DNA of 64,000 bases from the NCBI GenBank assembly GCA_035772735.1, contig JASDFA010000002.1, forward strand, positions 33,004,501-33,068,500, read 5' to 3'. Of the stretch, positions 10,398-21,516 are shown one piece after another. The notes beneath the pieces are model-generated. The model ran no database searches. It was not told where the DNA came from and saw nothing but the letters and a program-made list of their open reading frames with translations. A program made the translations under genes and the position numbers. The stretch comes from Datura wrightii. Taxonomy: Eukaryota > Streptophyta > Magnoliopsida > Solanales > Solanaceae. Numbering within the stretch: position 1 is the first letter of the stretch; every line of letters starts with the position of its first letter.

Positions 10398-12149
10398 TAT
10401 TCTCACATCTCATGCAATTGACATCACGCATAGCTACTTTGGCTCAACAATTCAAGCTATTGCTATACCAATTATTTAATATAGCAAATCATCAAGAAAA
10501 CATGCATAGTCTCATAAATACAATGAAGTACATCACATTAAGATCTCCTAAGCTCAAGAATCAATTCTCGATCTTGGCAAACTCGTGCAAATCAACTGAT
10601 CAAGACATCCGAAATGAAATTAATCTCTCGTCAAGCATGTGCCCTCACAACACAAGAGAAATACCCCATTTGCTATCATATGATTTCCAATGCACTACAT
10701 GTAGAGGTATATGAATACAATTTTGCTCTCTCTCCCAAAGAATTCACATGCATCATGTCATGAACCATAGGCTTGCCTCTAGTGTATTACTCAACTAATA
10801 TAAGGACGAGTGATGTAAGATCAAGTAGGACTTAACGGGTTGTAATGTAAGGAACTAGCAAATACTGCGCTAACCAATAATAGCAACTAGCTTCCTTAAG
10901 CGCTTTTCAATACATCCCACCATCATTACGGCCATTTTTTTCTTCCTTCATCCTCCCATTCTTGAAGAAATTTTTTCTTTGTTTTTGTTCCCATTTCTTT
11001 AAGCACACTCAACTTACTAGCAAAGATTAGTTATACGTCTTTATTTTATTTAATTTCAGCAAGTGCACCTTTGACCTTTTCTTTAACTTTCACCACTTCT
11101 ACTTTTCCTTCCATTTCACACTTTGTACTCCTTTACACTGTGGGAAAATTATTTTTCTTGAGCGCTTAAGAGTTTTGGATCAAATTCACAGCTAATAAAA
11201 GGAAGGGATTAAGCTCGGTTTGTACCTCTTCAAAGAAAGAAAAAAATAGGCTAAAGGCTCAATGGGGCTAACTAGGATGCACATTCAAGGTAGGTATGAC
11301 AATGAAGATACTTTCGGTTTATTCAAAGAAACACCTACATCCTTTCCTACAATACACATCCTTCATTTCGTTTAGTACACACACCAGGCAAGTTATAGAC
11401 ACTTCACAATAGCATGGAATACTCAAAACCTCACCTCACACTCATTGCACATGCTCAACTCAAGACATATTCACAGACTCTTCAATCAGCTAATTACAAG
11501 AATTCACTATTAAGCCTCGATCACACCGAATTGAACTCTATGTCCTAGGTATCTCAACATGTTTACACATTTGCATGCTTTCATACGAATCACCTTCGCA
11601 ACTTAATATCATGTACAACACGTAACAAGAATACCGAACCATGAAGTAGCGACACGTTTTCGAAACAAACAAAAGAAAGAAAATAAAGAAAAAAAACTGC
11701 TCCTATCGACTACATTTCCCTTAAGACGGTCATCATCCATCCATCATAGGGAACGGTCACTGTCTACGACTTCGGTTCAATGGGACTATTCTCGGTAAAA
11801 GCACCGAAAACAAAGGCCGAGAAACCCAACATAAGAGAAATTTAACAAAAAAAATTTTTCAAAATTTCGATAATTTCAATAGAAAACAAAAATATTTACA
11901 CAACAACAGCTCAACACAGCACACAACAGCTTAACATTCATTACAATACAAACTTAATTACAGACACACCACACAAAGTCACAGGGTCACATTTTTCACA
12001 GGCACAACAACACAAAACATAAACATAAACAAAAACAAAAACGAAATGGCTGGCACCTAACTACTCCCACCCCACACTTAAATCGAACACTGTCCCTAGT
12101 GTTCACATAATTTCAACATATCACAAAGGTAGGTGGTGAAACTCCCTGA
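10398..12149 (-). other. Ath-C 3' noncoding region
   Basis: No gene seen. Shared blocks with Ath-D in the same order: CATAGGCTTGCC at 10766, a pyrimidine-rich tract at 10920-11160 (purine-rich in sense), and the CCAGGCAAGTT block at 11384. A second PPT-like hairpin module lies at 12070-12104, just past the stop of the downstream ORF. Confidence 0.7.
12070..12104 (-). other. Ath-C internal PPT-like module with hairpin
   Basis: TAAGTGTGGGG (12080-12070 in sense) preceded by GAACACT-AGGGAC-AGTGTTC (12104-12085), a perfect 7-bp stem. Same layout as 10364-10397, different stem sequence. Confidence 0.6.
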
Positions 12150-13370
12150 TCAATCGAAGTATTCAACTTCTTCATCAGGTGTCGTTGCCTCGTCTGCCAT
12201 ATAAGAATCACCCCCGCTGTCCTCATCTGACTCAACATCTGAGTCCTCCCGGCATGTCTCCTCATCGGTGGGGACATCATCATCTACAAGCTCCACAAAT
12301 GTGGGCCCCACTCTGCATAGAGCTCGGGCATTCTCACCGAATGGGTAATCCAGCTCGAGCTGCCACAACTCATCCTCTGTTGCCGGCCTCCCTCCAATGC
12401 GTAACTGCAGCATCTGCATCCCGTACATACGGGCCATATACTGGTCATCCCGAGCTTGTCGCTCGGCTAGTGTGAGCACCATCCCATGAGTAGTGTCAGG
12501 TGCCTTGGTTTTGGTGACATCCAAGGCACGCCTGTCAATTTGTGGGATGTAATCCAGGGCCTCCTCCTCGATATCATGGCCCCTTAGGAACGTGGTAAGC
12601 AAACCACCGAACCCGTATTTGTGCCCCTGATGTAGTCGGGCTCTCTTCATGGCGGAGATGATCACCGCCCCAACTTTTATCTCAAGCCCCTTCATCAGGG
12701 CATATACCAAGCAGACTCGGTCCCAGGTGACATCTGTCATGTGCACCCTCGGGATCAAGCATGAGCACACAATTTTCAGCTAGATCCTAGATTCCCTGTT
12801 CATCTGAGAGTAGGGCAGTGTCTGATGGTAGCCCCTCTCCTTGTGCCTAGCCCACCGTGCTGTCGAACAGGCTCCACATAGAGTGTGTCTGATGTCTGCA
12901 TAAGGTGGAGTGATGTTCAGCTGCCGAAGGACATAGACGTCTGTGTCCCGCGCCCCCAAGATCGCATTCAGTTGATGGGGCTCAAAAGTGACAACCCGCC
13001 CCCAGATTTTAACGGTGTGACTGCGGAGGGTCGGGTTCTAGTTGGCATAGAACTCCCGGATAAGATGGAGATTGCACTCCCTGAGCTCTTCGAAGATGAA
13101 GTTAAGCCCAGCGGTGTCAATCCGGTGTACAATCCGCGGGAATTCCTATGCCAGCGGTTCGCGTGCTATATGCTCTTCCGGGAAGTATTTGGTTTCTTTA
13201 TGTTTTGCATAGCACTTCTTCCCTTCATCAGTCACCCATCGGGTTCTGTATTGTCGACGTTGGACTCTCAGAACCGCTGGTGCTGTTGGAACTGTTGTTC
13301 CCAATCTTATCCTTTTCCTACCGGCGCCCGATGTGGATGCGCCCTTTCCTTTATCTTGCCTGCCTCACAT
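12150..13370 (-). pseudogene. Ath-C downstream ORF (plant transposon-protein family, env-like position)
   Basis: About 406 codons read from the ATG at 13370-13368 to TGA at 12150. The frame is colinear but has four internal stops: a TGA directly after the ATG and three TAGs at positions where Trp is likely. The last 206 codons (12770-12150) are open. The middle resembles the plant family annotated as 'putative plant transposon protein' (Pfam PF20167, from memory): EFYAN near 13060, an RVVTFEPHQLNAILG segment, then VTWDRVCLVYALMKGLEI, and a terminal Asp/Glu-rich tail. There is no signal peptide or membrane segment, so an envelope role is not supported. Function is unknown. The F4 element carries a relative. 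Confidence 0.75.
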
Positions 13371-14599
13371 TGTTCCTGTACAATCAAACAGACAGTCCCA
13401 ATGTTATTTAAGTCACAATTATCTTCAACTAAGGTTGGGTTTAATTAGGTCACCCCACACTTAGTTTTTAGCCACAATCAAAACAATTCGACCAGACATT
13501 CATGATTTTCCTCATTCTTAACATTCAACCGGCTTAGTGCATTCATATAAATCCATGGAAAAATTACTATGTACTACTCAGACTTCGTACAATGAATAAA
13601 ATTATCACCATTGATTCACTTTCAACATCATAGCGCTTAGCCAAATTTTTGTTCTCAACAACCTATGCAAGTCACCAATTTCATTCTCCCGAAAATCCCT
13701 TGTCTACTTAGCATATTCAACATTAATCACAACATAATTCAATTCACCCAACATGCACAACCCAATTTTGTTCAACATTTCAAACAATTTTAGTCTTCTT
13801 CCTATTCAATTTCCAACCCTAGCTACCAATTTCGCAAAAATTCAATAAAACATGCCTTCATCGGGTTCATATACTCACAAAGATACTATTAACATCAATC
13901 AATCATAACTTAAATGAATTCAAGCTTAATTCTCACTTAGGGCAAGGTTCAATCACTACACATGTTCAAGAATCGAAAATTTAAGCAAAAATGAGGTGAA
14001 GTTCAAGAACATACCTTTAATCTGATGAAATTGAAGAAAACTCGAAGAAAATCGATGCCTAGGTCCGTGTCACGTTGGGGGAGGAGGGGATTTGGGGTTT
14101 TGGTCGCGGAGGGAATGGAAAATAATGAAAGAAATGAGGGAAATTGGGGTTTTAAAAATGTTTTTCGAGCGGGTTACCCGGCGACCCGGTGTGACACGAC
14201 GCGAAATAACACTCAACATGTCACGGAGGGTAACGTGGAGCACCCCCTCCGTGACACGGAGCCATCGCGCCAGTGTTTTGGATTTTTAAAAAATCCTGAG
14301 CACTCTTCAACGTGTCAAGGAGGGTAACACGGAGCACCCCCTCCGTGACACGGAGCCATCGCGTAGGCTCATTGTAATGTGTCAATTTTTATTTTTCTCA
14401 CCTCGATTTTTTTCCTTAGCGTTTCTTTGCATTTTTGCCCCCGTTCCACCTGAAAATCACTTCACCACAAGAAATTTGTTAGCATTCATAGGTTTCAACA
14501 AAAAACAAAATATTTATTTATTTATTTATTTATTTTTCTTTTTCTTTTCTTTTTCTCTTTTCTTTTTGAAATAGTTCTACTCATCTATTACAACAATTT
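13371..14599 (-). other. Ath-C spacer between integrase and downstream ORF
   Basis: No gene supported. It contains a third PPT-like TAAGTGTGGGG (13463-13453 in sense), a two-unit CACGGAG repeat like the LTR (14214-14364), and a TTTA/T-rich run at 14511-14575. On the sense strand it is the region upstream of the downstream ORF and may be a leader or promoter. Confidence 0.6.
14214..14364 (-). repeat. Two-unit internal copy of LTR-type CACGGAG motif
   Basis: Units at 14214-14270 and 14308-14364 (57 bp each, period 94). Positions 14218-14269 match the Ath-D LTR at 6008-6059 in about 44 of 52 bases by eye. Each unit contains the inverted repeat CTCCGTGACACGGAG. Confidence 0.75.
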
Positions 14600-14647
14600 C
14601 ACGGGTTGCCTCCCGTGCAGCGCCTGGTTTACCGTCGTGGCTCGACG
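14600..14647 (-). other. Ath-C post-pol double-hairpin cassette
   Basis: Sense CGTCG-AGCCA-CGACG (14647-14633) then CACGGG-AGGCAA-CCCGTG (14617-14600). It begins 11 nt after the integrase stop. The second stem differs from that of Ath-D at two base pairs, both compensated. Confidence 0.75.
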
Positions 14648-14658
14648 TCATTCATTGC

Positions 14659-15831
14659 TCAATCATCCTCTAGAGTGATGGACGTCTTCTCTCGAATAAT
14701 GTCCTCACCCCAATAATGCTTACATCACTTCCCATTTACTAAGAACGTGGCACTTCTATCTTCTTTCCACAACTCCACCGCCCCGTACGGGGTCACTCTT
14801 ACAACTTTAAACGACCCTGACCATTTGGACCGCAATTTTCCTGGAAACAACCTCAATCTTGAATTGAATAACAATACTTTCTACCCTGGCTCAAAGATCT
14901 GATGCACCATATGCTTATCGTGCCACCTCTTTGTTTTCTCTTTGTAGCATTTGGCACTTTCATAAGCGTGCCAATGAAACTCATCCAGTTCGTTGAGTTG
15001 CTTCAGCCTCTTCTTACCCGCTAGCTCTAGATCCATGTTAAATTTCCTCACGGCCGAGAAAGCTAGGTCTTCTAGCTCCACAGGCAGATGACACTCCTTT
15101 CCATAGACCAATCTATACGGAGAAGTCCCAATTGGTGTCTTGTACGCAGTTCTATAAGCCCACAACGCATCATCGAGTTTTCTTGACCAATCACTCCGTT
15201 GTGCATTCACTATTTTCTATAGAATCTGCTTTACTTCTCTGTTCGACACCTCCACTTTCCCACTAGTTTGGGGATAATATGTTGTTGCTACCTAGTGGCG
15301 CACCCCATACTTAGCTAGCAAATTCTTGAAACTTACATTTACAAAATGAGCCCCTCCATCACTGATAATGGCTCGGGGTGTCCCGAACCTGGTGAAAATG
15401 TGCTTTTTCACAAATTTTGTTACCACCTTGTTGTCATTCCTGGGGCAAGCTGTTGCGTCAACCCACTTTGATACATAATCAACGGCTACCAAGATGTAAC
15501 GATTACCACATGATGGTGGGAACGTGCCCATGAAATCTATACCCCATACATCAAAGATCTCCACTTCTAATATCTGCTGCAGTGGCATCTCCCGCCTTCT
15601 ACCAATTGTGCCTGTTCTTTGACATCTATCGCACATTTTTACGTATGCCATAGAGTCTCTAAATAGTGTAGGCCAAAAGAAGCTTGATTGTAGCACCTTG
15701 TGTGCTATCCGCTCGCTTCCGTGGTGCCATCCATACAATGAAGAGTGACAACTCCTCAACACTTCTGCAATCTGGCTCTCAAGAATGCATCTTCTCATCA
15801 CCTGATCCGGTCCCTGCTTAAACAAGTAGGC
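14659..15831 (-). pseudogene. Ath-C integrase
   Basis: Integrase that would insert element cDNA into chromosomes. N-terminal zinc-binding region near 15760-15620 includes WHHGSERIAHK and MCDRCQ. Catalytic core residues are seen as D in WGIDFMG, D in ISDGGAHF and E in SGKVEVSNRE, a complete D-D-E set. The C-terminal part includes HLPVELEDLAF and, past a TAG at 14881-14883, RLFPGKLRSKWSGSFKV. Stops at about 15290 and 15211 sit where Trp and Gln are expected. The frame then runs to TGA at 14659. A frameshift near 15800-15825 separates it from the RNase H frame. Confidence 0.87.
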
Positions 15832-17723
15832 TCATCCCAAATAAAATACCTGCAATCATGCCTCAACTTCTTTCTTTGCTGAGCCGTAGCCTCCGGTGGA
15901 TAAACTCCACTCATTAGCAAATTCACAATGTCTGCATACAAAGGGATTTTAGCTTCCCTTATTGCCAAGAGCTGCTCATCCGGGAACTCTTCTTTGATGC
16001 TGTCACATTCCTTCACTTGCGACCGGCTTTCCAATCGCGATAGGTGATATGCCACTTGATTCTCGCTCCCCTTTCCGTCCCAAATCTCTGGGTCAAACTC
16101 TTGTAACAACATCCTCCATCAGATCAGTCTGGGCTTTGCATCCTTCTTGTTAAATAGATAGTGAAATGCTCCATGATCGGTATACACCACTACTCTAGAA
16201 TCTAACAAATAGGACCTGAATTTATCAAATGCGAACACCAATGCTAGCATCTCCTTTTCAGTGACTGTATAATTGACTTGGGCTGCGTCAAGTGTTTTGC
16301 TTGAGTAATAAATAGAATGAAAAATTCTATTCCTCTGCTGCCCCAATACAGCTCCTACAGCCACATCGCTTGCATCACACATTAATTCAAACGGTTGCTC
16401 CCAATCCGTAGAAATGAGGATAGTTGCTTCTATCAACTTCTGTTTCAACTCCTCGAATGCTTTGACACAATCCTCATCAAATTCGAACTTCACCTCTTTT
16501 TCTAGCAACCTGCATATTGGTCTAGAAAATTTAGAGAAGTTCTTGATGAACCGTCTGTAGAACCCTGCATGTCCGAGAAAACTGCGAACACCCTTCACTG
16601 ACACAGGTGGTGGTAGCTTTTCAAAAACCTCGATCTTTCCACGGTCTACTTCCAACCCCTTGCAAGACACTTTATGGCCAAGGACGATACCCTCCTTGAC
16701 TAAGAAATGACATTTCTCCCAGTTGAGTACAAGGTTGGATTCTTCAGAACGAGCTAGCACCCTTTCAAGATTCTTCAAACAAGTAGCAAACGAATTACCG
16801 AAAACAGAAAAATGATCCATAAATACCTCGACGAAATCTTCCACCATATCGTGGAAGATTGCTATCATGCATCTCTGGAATGTGGCAGGTGCGTTGCATA
16901 AACCAAATGGCATCCACTGGAAAGCATATGTCCCATAAGGACATGTGAAAGTAGTCTTCTCCTGGCCCTCCGGTGCTATGGCTATCTGGTTATAGCCAAA
17001 ATAGCCATCAAGTAAACAATAATATTCTTGACCAGCCAATCTGTCCAATATCTGATCAATAAACAGGATAGGATAGTGATCCTTCCTTGTGGCCTCATTG
17101 AGCTTTCTGTAGTCCATGCAAATCCGCCAGCCTGTGACTGTGCGTATAGGGATCAACTCATTTTTCGCATTGGTGACCACAGTCATCCCTCCTTTCTTTG
17201 GGACACACTGAATGGGGCTAACCCATTCGCTGTCTGAAATAGGATAGACCACACCTGCATCAAGCCATTTAATCACTTCCTTCCTAACCACATCCTTCAT
17301 CATCGGATTCAACCTCCGCTGATGTTGTACAGTTGGCTTTGCTCCTTCCTCCACGAAAGTTTTGTGTGTGCAAAAAGCTGGACTGCTACCCCGAATGTCT
17401 GACATTTGTCAGCCCATTGCTTTCTTCCTCCTCTTGAGAACCACTAATGCGTCCTTTACCTGTGCCTCAGTCAATTCTGAGGAGATGATGACTGGCAAGG
17501 TGTCATCTTCCCCTAAAAAGACGTATTTCAGATGTGGAGGCAATGTCTTCAACTCCAGTTTTGGTGCTTCCTCAATAGATGGTTTTGGCAATGGTTCCAG
17601 GGACCTCATCAATGGCTGAAAGTCTTGCTTCCTGAGATACCATTTTGATTCATTTAGCATTTGCACCATCCCATAAGTATCCCTATCTCCGAATTGATCG
17701 GAGCTCATCAATGCTCTCTCCAA
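15798..17723 (-). pseudogene. Ath-C reverse transcriptase and RNase H
   Basis: RT (about 17400-16700) shows RICMDYRKLNEATRKDHYP and the MPFGLCNAPATFQRCM segment. The catalytic box reads VFMDHFSVFG instead of the expected FMDD: the second Asp is His (codon at 16812-16814), which should abolish polymerase activity. RNase H follows with MCDASDVAVGAVLGQ, TEKEMLALVFA and VYTDHGAFHYL. In-frame stops at 17409 and 16119 are TGA where Trp and Arg are expected. One reading frame runs from the protease through to 15798, where a frameshift leads into integrase. Confidence 0.9.
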
Positions 17724-17744
17724 TGGATCTCGAGAATCAACAAT

Positions 17745-18467
17745 CTAAAGAATTTCTTCTTGGTTTAGCACATTGATTGCCGAAAGTTCCTCATAGATGG
17801 TCGGAAGCTTCATGGCCTTATACACATCAAATACCCCCACTTTGTCATGCGCTCGCATGGTTAGCTGCCCTGCAGCTACATCAATCAAAGCTCTCCCGGT
17901 TGCCAAGAAAGGACGTCCCAAAATAACTGGGACTTTCGCATTCGGCTCAAAAGCCAAGACAATAAAATCTACCGGGAATATGAGGGAGCCCACTTGCACT
18001 AGCACGTCCTCCACAATGCCATTTGGTCTGGCCAAAGAACGGTCTGCTAACTGCAAGATCACTGTAGTTGGTCTAGGACTGCCCAGCCCCAACTTCTTGA
18101 ACACCGATGTCGGCATCAAATTTATGCTCGCTCCCAAATCACATAGTCTGCGAGCTCGGATACTTTGCCCGATTGTGATCTGAGCTTTGTTGGCAACCTG
18201 TTCTGAATTCGGGAAGTGCACTCCTCAATAAGCGCCACCGTAACATACTCCGTCAATCTGCTTTTGTTGGCTACGATGTCCTTGATATACTTTGCATATT
18301 TAGGCAGTCCCTGCAAAACATCAACCAAAGGTAAATTAATGTGTACCTGTTTAAGCAACTCCATGAACTTTTTAAAACAAGCTTCCTCCATGTGTTTCTT
18401 TAATCTCTGAGGGAACAGGGGTGGTGGTCTTTCTGCCTCGTCTACCTTCTCCTTCCCCCTCTCATCA
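17745..18467 (-). pseudogene. Ath-C aspartic protease
   Basis: Athila-type protease with active-site motif CDLGASINLMP near 18150, then VEDVLVQVGSLIFPVDFIVL and VILGRPFLATGRALIDV. The catalytic Asp and flanking Gly are intact. A frameshift near 18200 separates it from the upstream gag-linker frame. It ends in TAG at 17745, which RT-frame sequence follows directly, so this is a premature stop in a gag-pol frame. Confidence 0.85.
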
Positions 18468-20010
18468 TCATGCTCCCCATCTTTTTCCACTGCTCCTGAT
18501 TGCTGAGGTGGTCTTTCTGGTTCCACCTCCTTGAGTAGTAATCCAGTTCTTGTGGTTACTGCATTGAACCTGCTTAGGATTCGGGTCAGTGTCACTCGGT
18601 AGTCCTCCTTTAGGCCTGGTGTTTTGAGCTCCAGCTAGTTGTCCAAACTGGTACTCCAACGCCTTAGTAGCTAACTGCTGATTTTTCATGTCTGCCGCTA
18701 ATTTCACATAATCAGCCTGCAATTGAGCTTGGTTAGATATCATTGTTTTAAACATTTCCTCAATGCTGATGGGTGGTGGAGGAGGTGCATTGTTTCCTCT
18801 GTATTGAGACTGATAATTCTGCTGCCCCCCTTGATTTCTCTGCGCACCCTGATTCGAACTCTGCCCTTGATGGTTGTTACTACCACAAGAGAAATTTGGA
18901 TGATTCCTCCAATTTGAGTTGTTATTATTGCCATACTGCTGGTGATTATTTCTATGGACGTTCCCAACAAAGTTCACTGAATCTGGATTTGCACCACAAC
19001 ACTCAGCTGAGTGTTCATTACTACCACACTTCACACCAAACCTGCTGCACTACATTAACTGGGGCTTATGGTTGATTCAAGCTCATATTGCTGAAGTGGG
19101 TGTTGAATTGATTTTTCAATGCAGCTATCTGTGCAGCGATAGCTGTAAAACCATCCACCTCAAAGACTCGTACCTCTTTCCTTGTTCCTCCTCTTGAAGA
19201 GTCTGCATTCCACTCTAGATTTCCCTACAAAATACGATTTAACAAAGTATACAGCTCCTCATACGTCTTTTCTAATGCTTTTCCCCCAGCTGCTGAGTCT
19301 AGCAAAATTTTTGTGTGGGGTTCCAAACCCTCTATGAAAGTATGCACCAAGACATCATTGGACTGGTGATGGTGAGGACAATCCCTTAACAATGATTCGA
19401 ACCTTTCCCAAGATTAATACAGATTCTCCCCCTCTCTTTGTTTAAAACTTAGAATCTGACTTCTAAGTCTTGCTGTTTTCCCAGATGGAAAGAATCTTAT
19501 CAAAACTTTTCTTGCAAGATCATCCCAAGTGGTGATAGAGTTAGGTGGTTCAACTTTCAACCACCTCTTTGCTTCCCCCACTAATGAAAATGGGAATAAT
19601 GTAAGCCTTACGTAATCGGATGATACTCCAACGGGGATGTAAGTGTCACTTATCTCCAAAAAGTTTTGGAGATGTTATTGTGGATCTTCATGAGGGAGAC
19701 CTGTGAATTGCCCGCTGGTGTGCGACAATTGCACCATGTTCTGTTTAAGCTCAAGCCTCCCTCCTGGCTCTGGTCTGCGACTACTTGATGTAACATTGTT
19801 AGCATGTGGGATTGCCACTTCGCGAACCGGCCTAGCTTCCATTTCCTCGGGCACTAACACTGCCCTCACAAGTGGTCTATTCTGTTGTTGCTCTAGGATT
19901 GTTTGTCTGAGAAACTGTAGCTTTTTCTCTAGAGCTTCCCTACTTTGATGATGAAATTTTCTTCCCGGCTCTATATATGAATCCACCAACTCCAACTCTT
20001 GCCAGCATTC
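18468..20010 (-). pseudogene. Ath-C gag
   Basis: Athila gag, parallel in order to Ath-D: charged helical N-terminus (EALEKKLQFLRQTILEQQQ), the segment MVQLSHTSGQFTGLPHEDPQ, core EISDTYIPVGVSSDYVRLTL, then Asn/Gln/Gly-rich C-terminal part (19034-18740). The zinc knuckle is damaged: CGSNEHSAECC keeps C-x4-H-x3/4-C but the first Cys is not in frame. Stops at 19672 and 19414 and frameshifts near 19030 break it. No ATG start is clear near the primer-binding site. Confidence 0.8.
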
Positions 20011-20109
20011 AGAAGAATTCAATATCAGCAAGAGAAAGGGTAAGATCAAGTTGTCAGCACTTATATAGAATTTGTGAACTAATAAGAAAATAAATTTACC
20101 AATTGCCAA

Positions 20110-20127
20110 TCCCCGGCAACGGCACCA
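20110..20127 (-). other. Ath-C primer-binding site (tRNA-Asp type)
   Basis: Sense TGGTGCCGTTGCCGGGGA, one base from the Athila consensus, 6 nt inside the 5' LTR. Confidence 0.9.
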
Positions 20128-20133
20128 AAAACT

Positions 20134-21516
20134 TGTTCGGTGTTGTGGTGACTACACGCAAGTGCACGTGGTCGAACAAGTAGTAAAGTGGCTTAAGTAA
20201 AGCCAAGTATCTATCCCACAGGGACTGAGCTCCGGTACTAATTAACTTAAGTGTTAATGAACTATATCTTTAAGAATGCAGACAACCAAATAAATAATAT
20301 CTTGAGAGTTTGAGTTTACTAATTAATAAGAATCTAAGGAAAAATTTTAAAGTGAGTCTGAACAATAGTAATGAGCAAGCTGAGGTTAAAACGAACATGC
20401 AGGGAATTAATTTATCAATACAATTCAGTTAATCTTTTCTTCGGTTGATAGTCAAGAATTATTGCCTATGGGTTGGAACTTTCGACTTCTATCCAACTTA
20501 AGAATCATGAGCCTTAATCTATATTTTTATGATAAAAGAATTTCATCTTCTAGCCATACATTCCCGATTCCTTAATTGACTAATAAGACTTTCAGATATA
20601 TTTTTATTCTGAATGTAAATCAATTCTCAATTTTCTAAACTAAGAAGAGATCATATCCTACCAATTCACATCTTTCCAATTTCTTTCCTTTTCAAAATCA
20701 AAATTGGATTTTTTAGATATACATTAACATTGGCCAAACATTAATACAGTAAGAATAAGAATTGATAGAACAACCATTGAAGAAAAGATGAAAACTGAAA
20801 TGATTAACAATTATATTCCACTACAATTGTTCTTAACCTCAGCAAGAAGTGAATTTAGCCACTCAGTTGTGGATTAAACATCATCAAATAAGTATAATTC
20901 ATACAAGCAATTGAGATTAAAGAGAAAGAGATAGAGAAGAACCCTAGAATTTTTGTCCCCTCAACTGTCTGTAACCCACGTTCTTGCTCAACCAAGTCAG
21001 AATGTTTAAAATAAAACCTAAATGTGCTATTTATACTGTTGAGAATTTTCCCAGAATAACAAACAACGTGGCACAAAGTGTATCGCGGAGCACTCCTTCC
21101 GTGCCACGGAGGAATCATGGACCCTCACTGGAATTCGGCTCCCAGGCATTACGGAGCCTGGCCAACGTGCGAAGGAGCTAACACAAACCTCCACTGGAAA
21201 TTGCAAAATTTAATTCACCCGAGGTAGAATACCTCCGCGATGGCAGCGTGACACAGCTCCATCGCAGAGCCCTTATTTTTGCTGCTCTTCCTTGTCCTTT
21301 TCCACTCCTTGTTTCGAAGTCAATTCCTGATTTTACCAACATGTATCTTAGCTTCCCAAAATTCCATTTTACCTACAAAACAACACTAATCATGTTGGTT
21401 AGTATAAATTCACATTTAACTGCAAATCACATGAGAATGTACACAATAATGATAGACAAACAAGTCGAAATGAAGCATTTGAGTATCACTTGGGCATGAA
21501 ATTCTGCCCAAGATCA
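20134..21516 (-). repeat. Ath-C 5' LTR
   Basis: 1383 bp. Ends TGTTCGG and AAGATCA. Carries TATA at 21027-21035 and a cluster of CACGGAG/GCGGAGCAC motifs at 21065-21275. Confidence 0.9.
21027..21035 (-). promoter_or_regulatory. TATA box of Ath-C 5' LTR
   Basis: Minus-strand TATAAATAG, aligned with the TATA of Ath-D. The motif cluster lies upstream in sense. Confidence 0.65.

Larger units (their letters stand above)
8948..21516 (-). mobile_element. Ath-C: full-length Athila element with downstream ORF
   Basis: 12,569-bp minus-strand element with two LTRs (8948-10359 and 20134-21516), flanked by the perfect 5-bp duplication AACTG (8943-8947 and 21517-21521). Order in sense: LTR, tRNA-Asp primer site, gag, protease, RT, RNase H, integrase, hairpin cassette, downstream ORF, noncoding region, polypurine tract, LTR. 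All genes carry stops or frameshifts. It lies in an LTR of Tek-B, so it is younger than Tek-B and Tek-A. Confidence 0.93.

Noticed and set aside
12150..13370. Envelope glycoprotein in the env position
   Set aside because: No signal peptide, transmembrane segment or Cys pattern; the sequence instead matches the plant transposon-protein family.
12885..13448. Plus-strand 187-codon frame
   Set aside because: Antisense shadow of the Ath-C downstream ORF, whose minus-strand frame shows family motifs.
14511..14575. Possible microsatellite of interest
   Set aside because: Short TTTA/T-rich run, ordinary slippage product.
20110..20127. tRNA-like 18-mers (also 5321, 45937, 62194)
   Set aside because: Only the complement of a tRNA 3' end; they are primer-binding sites, with no cloverleaf.
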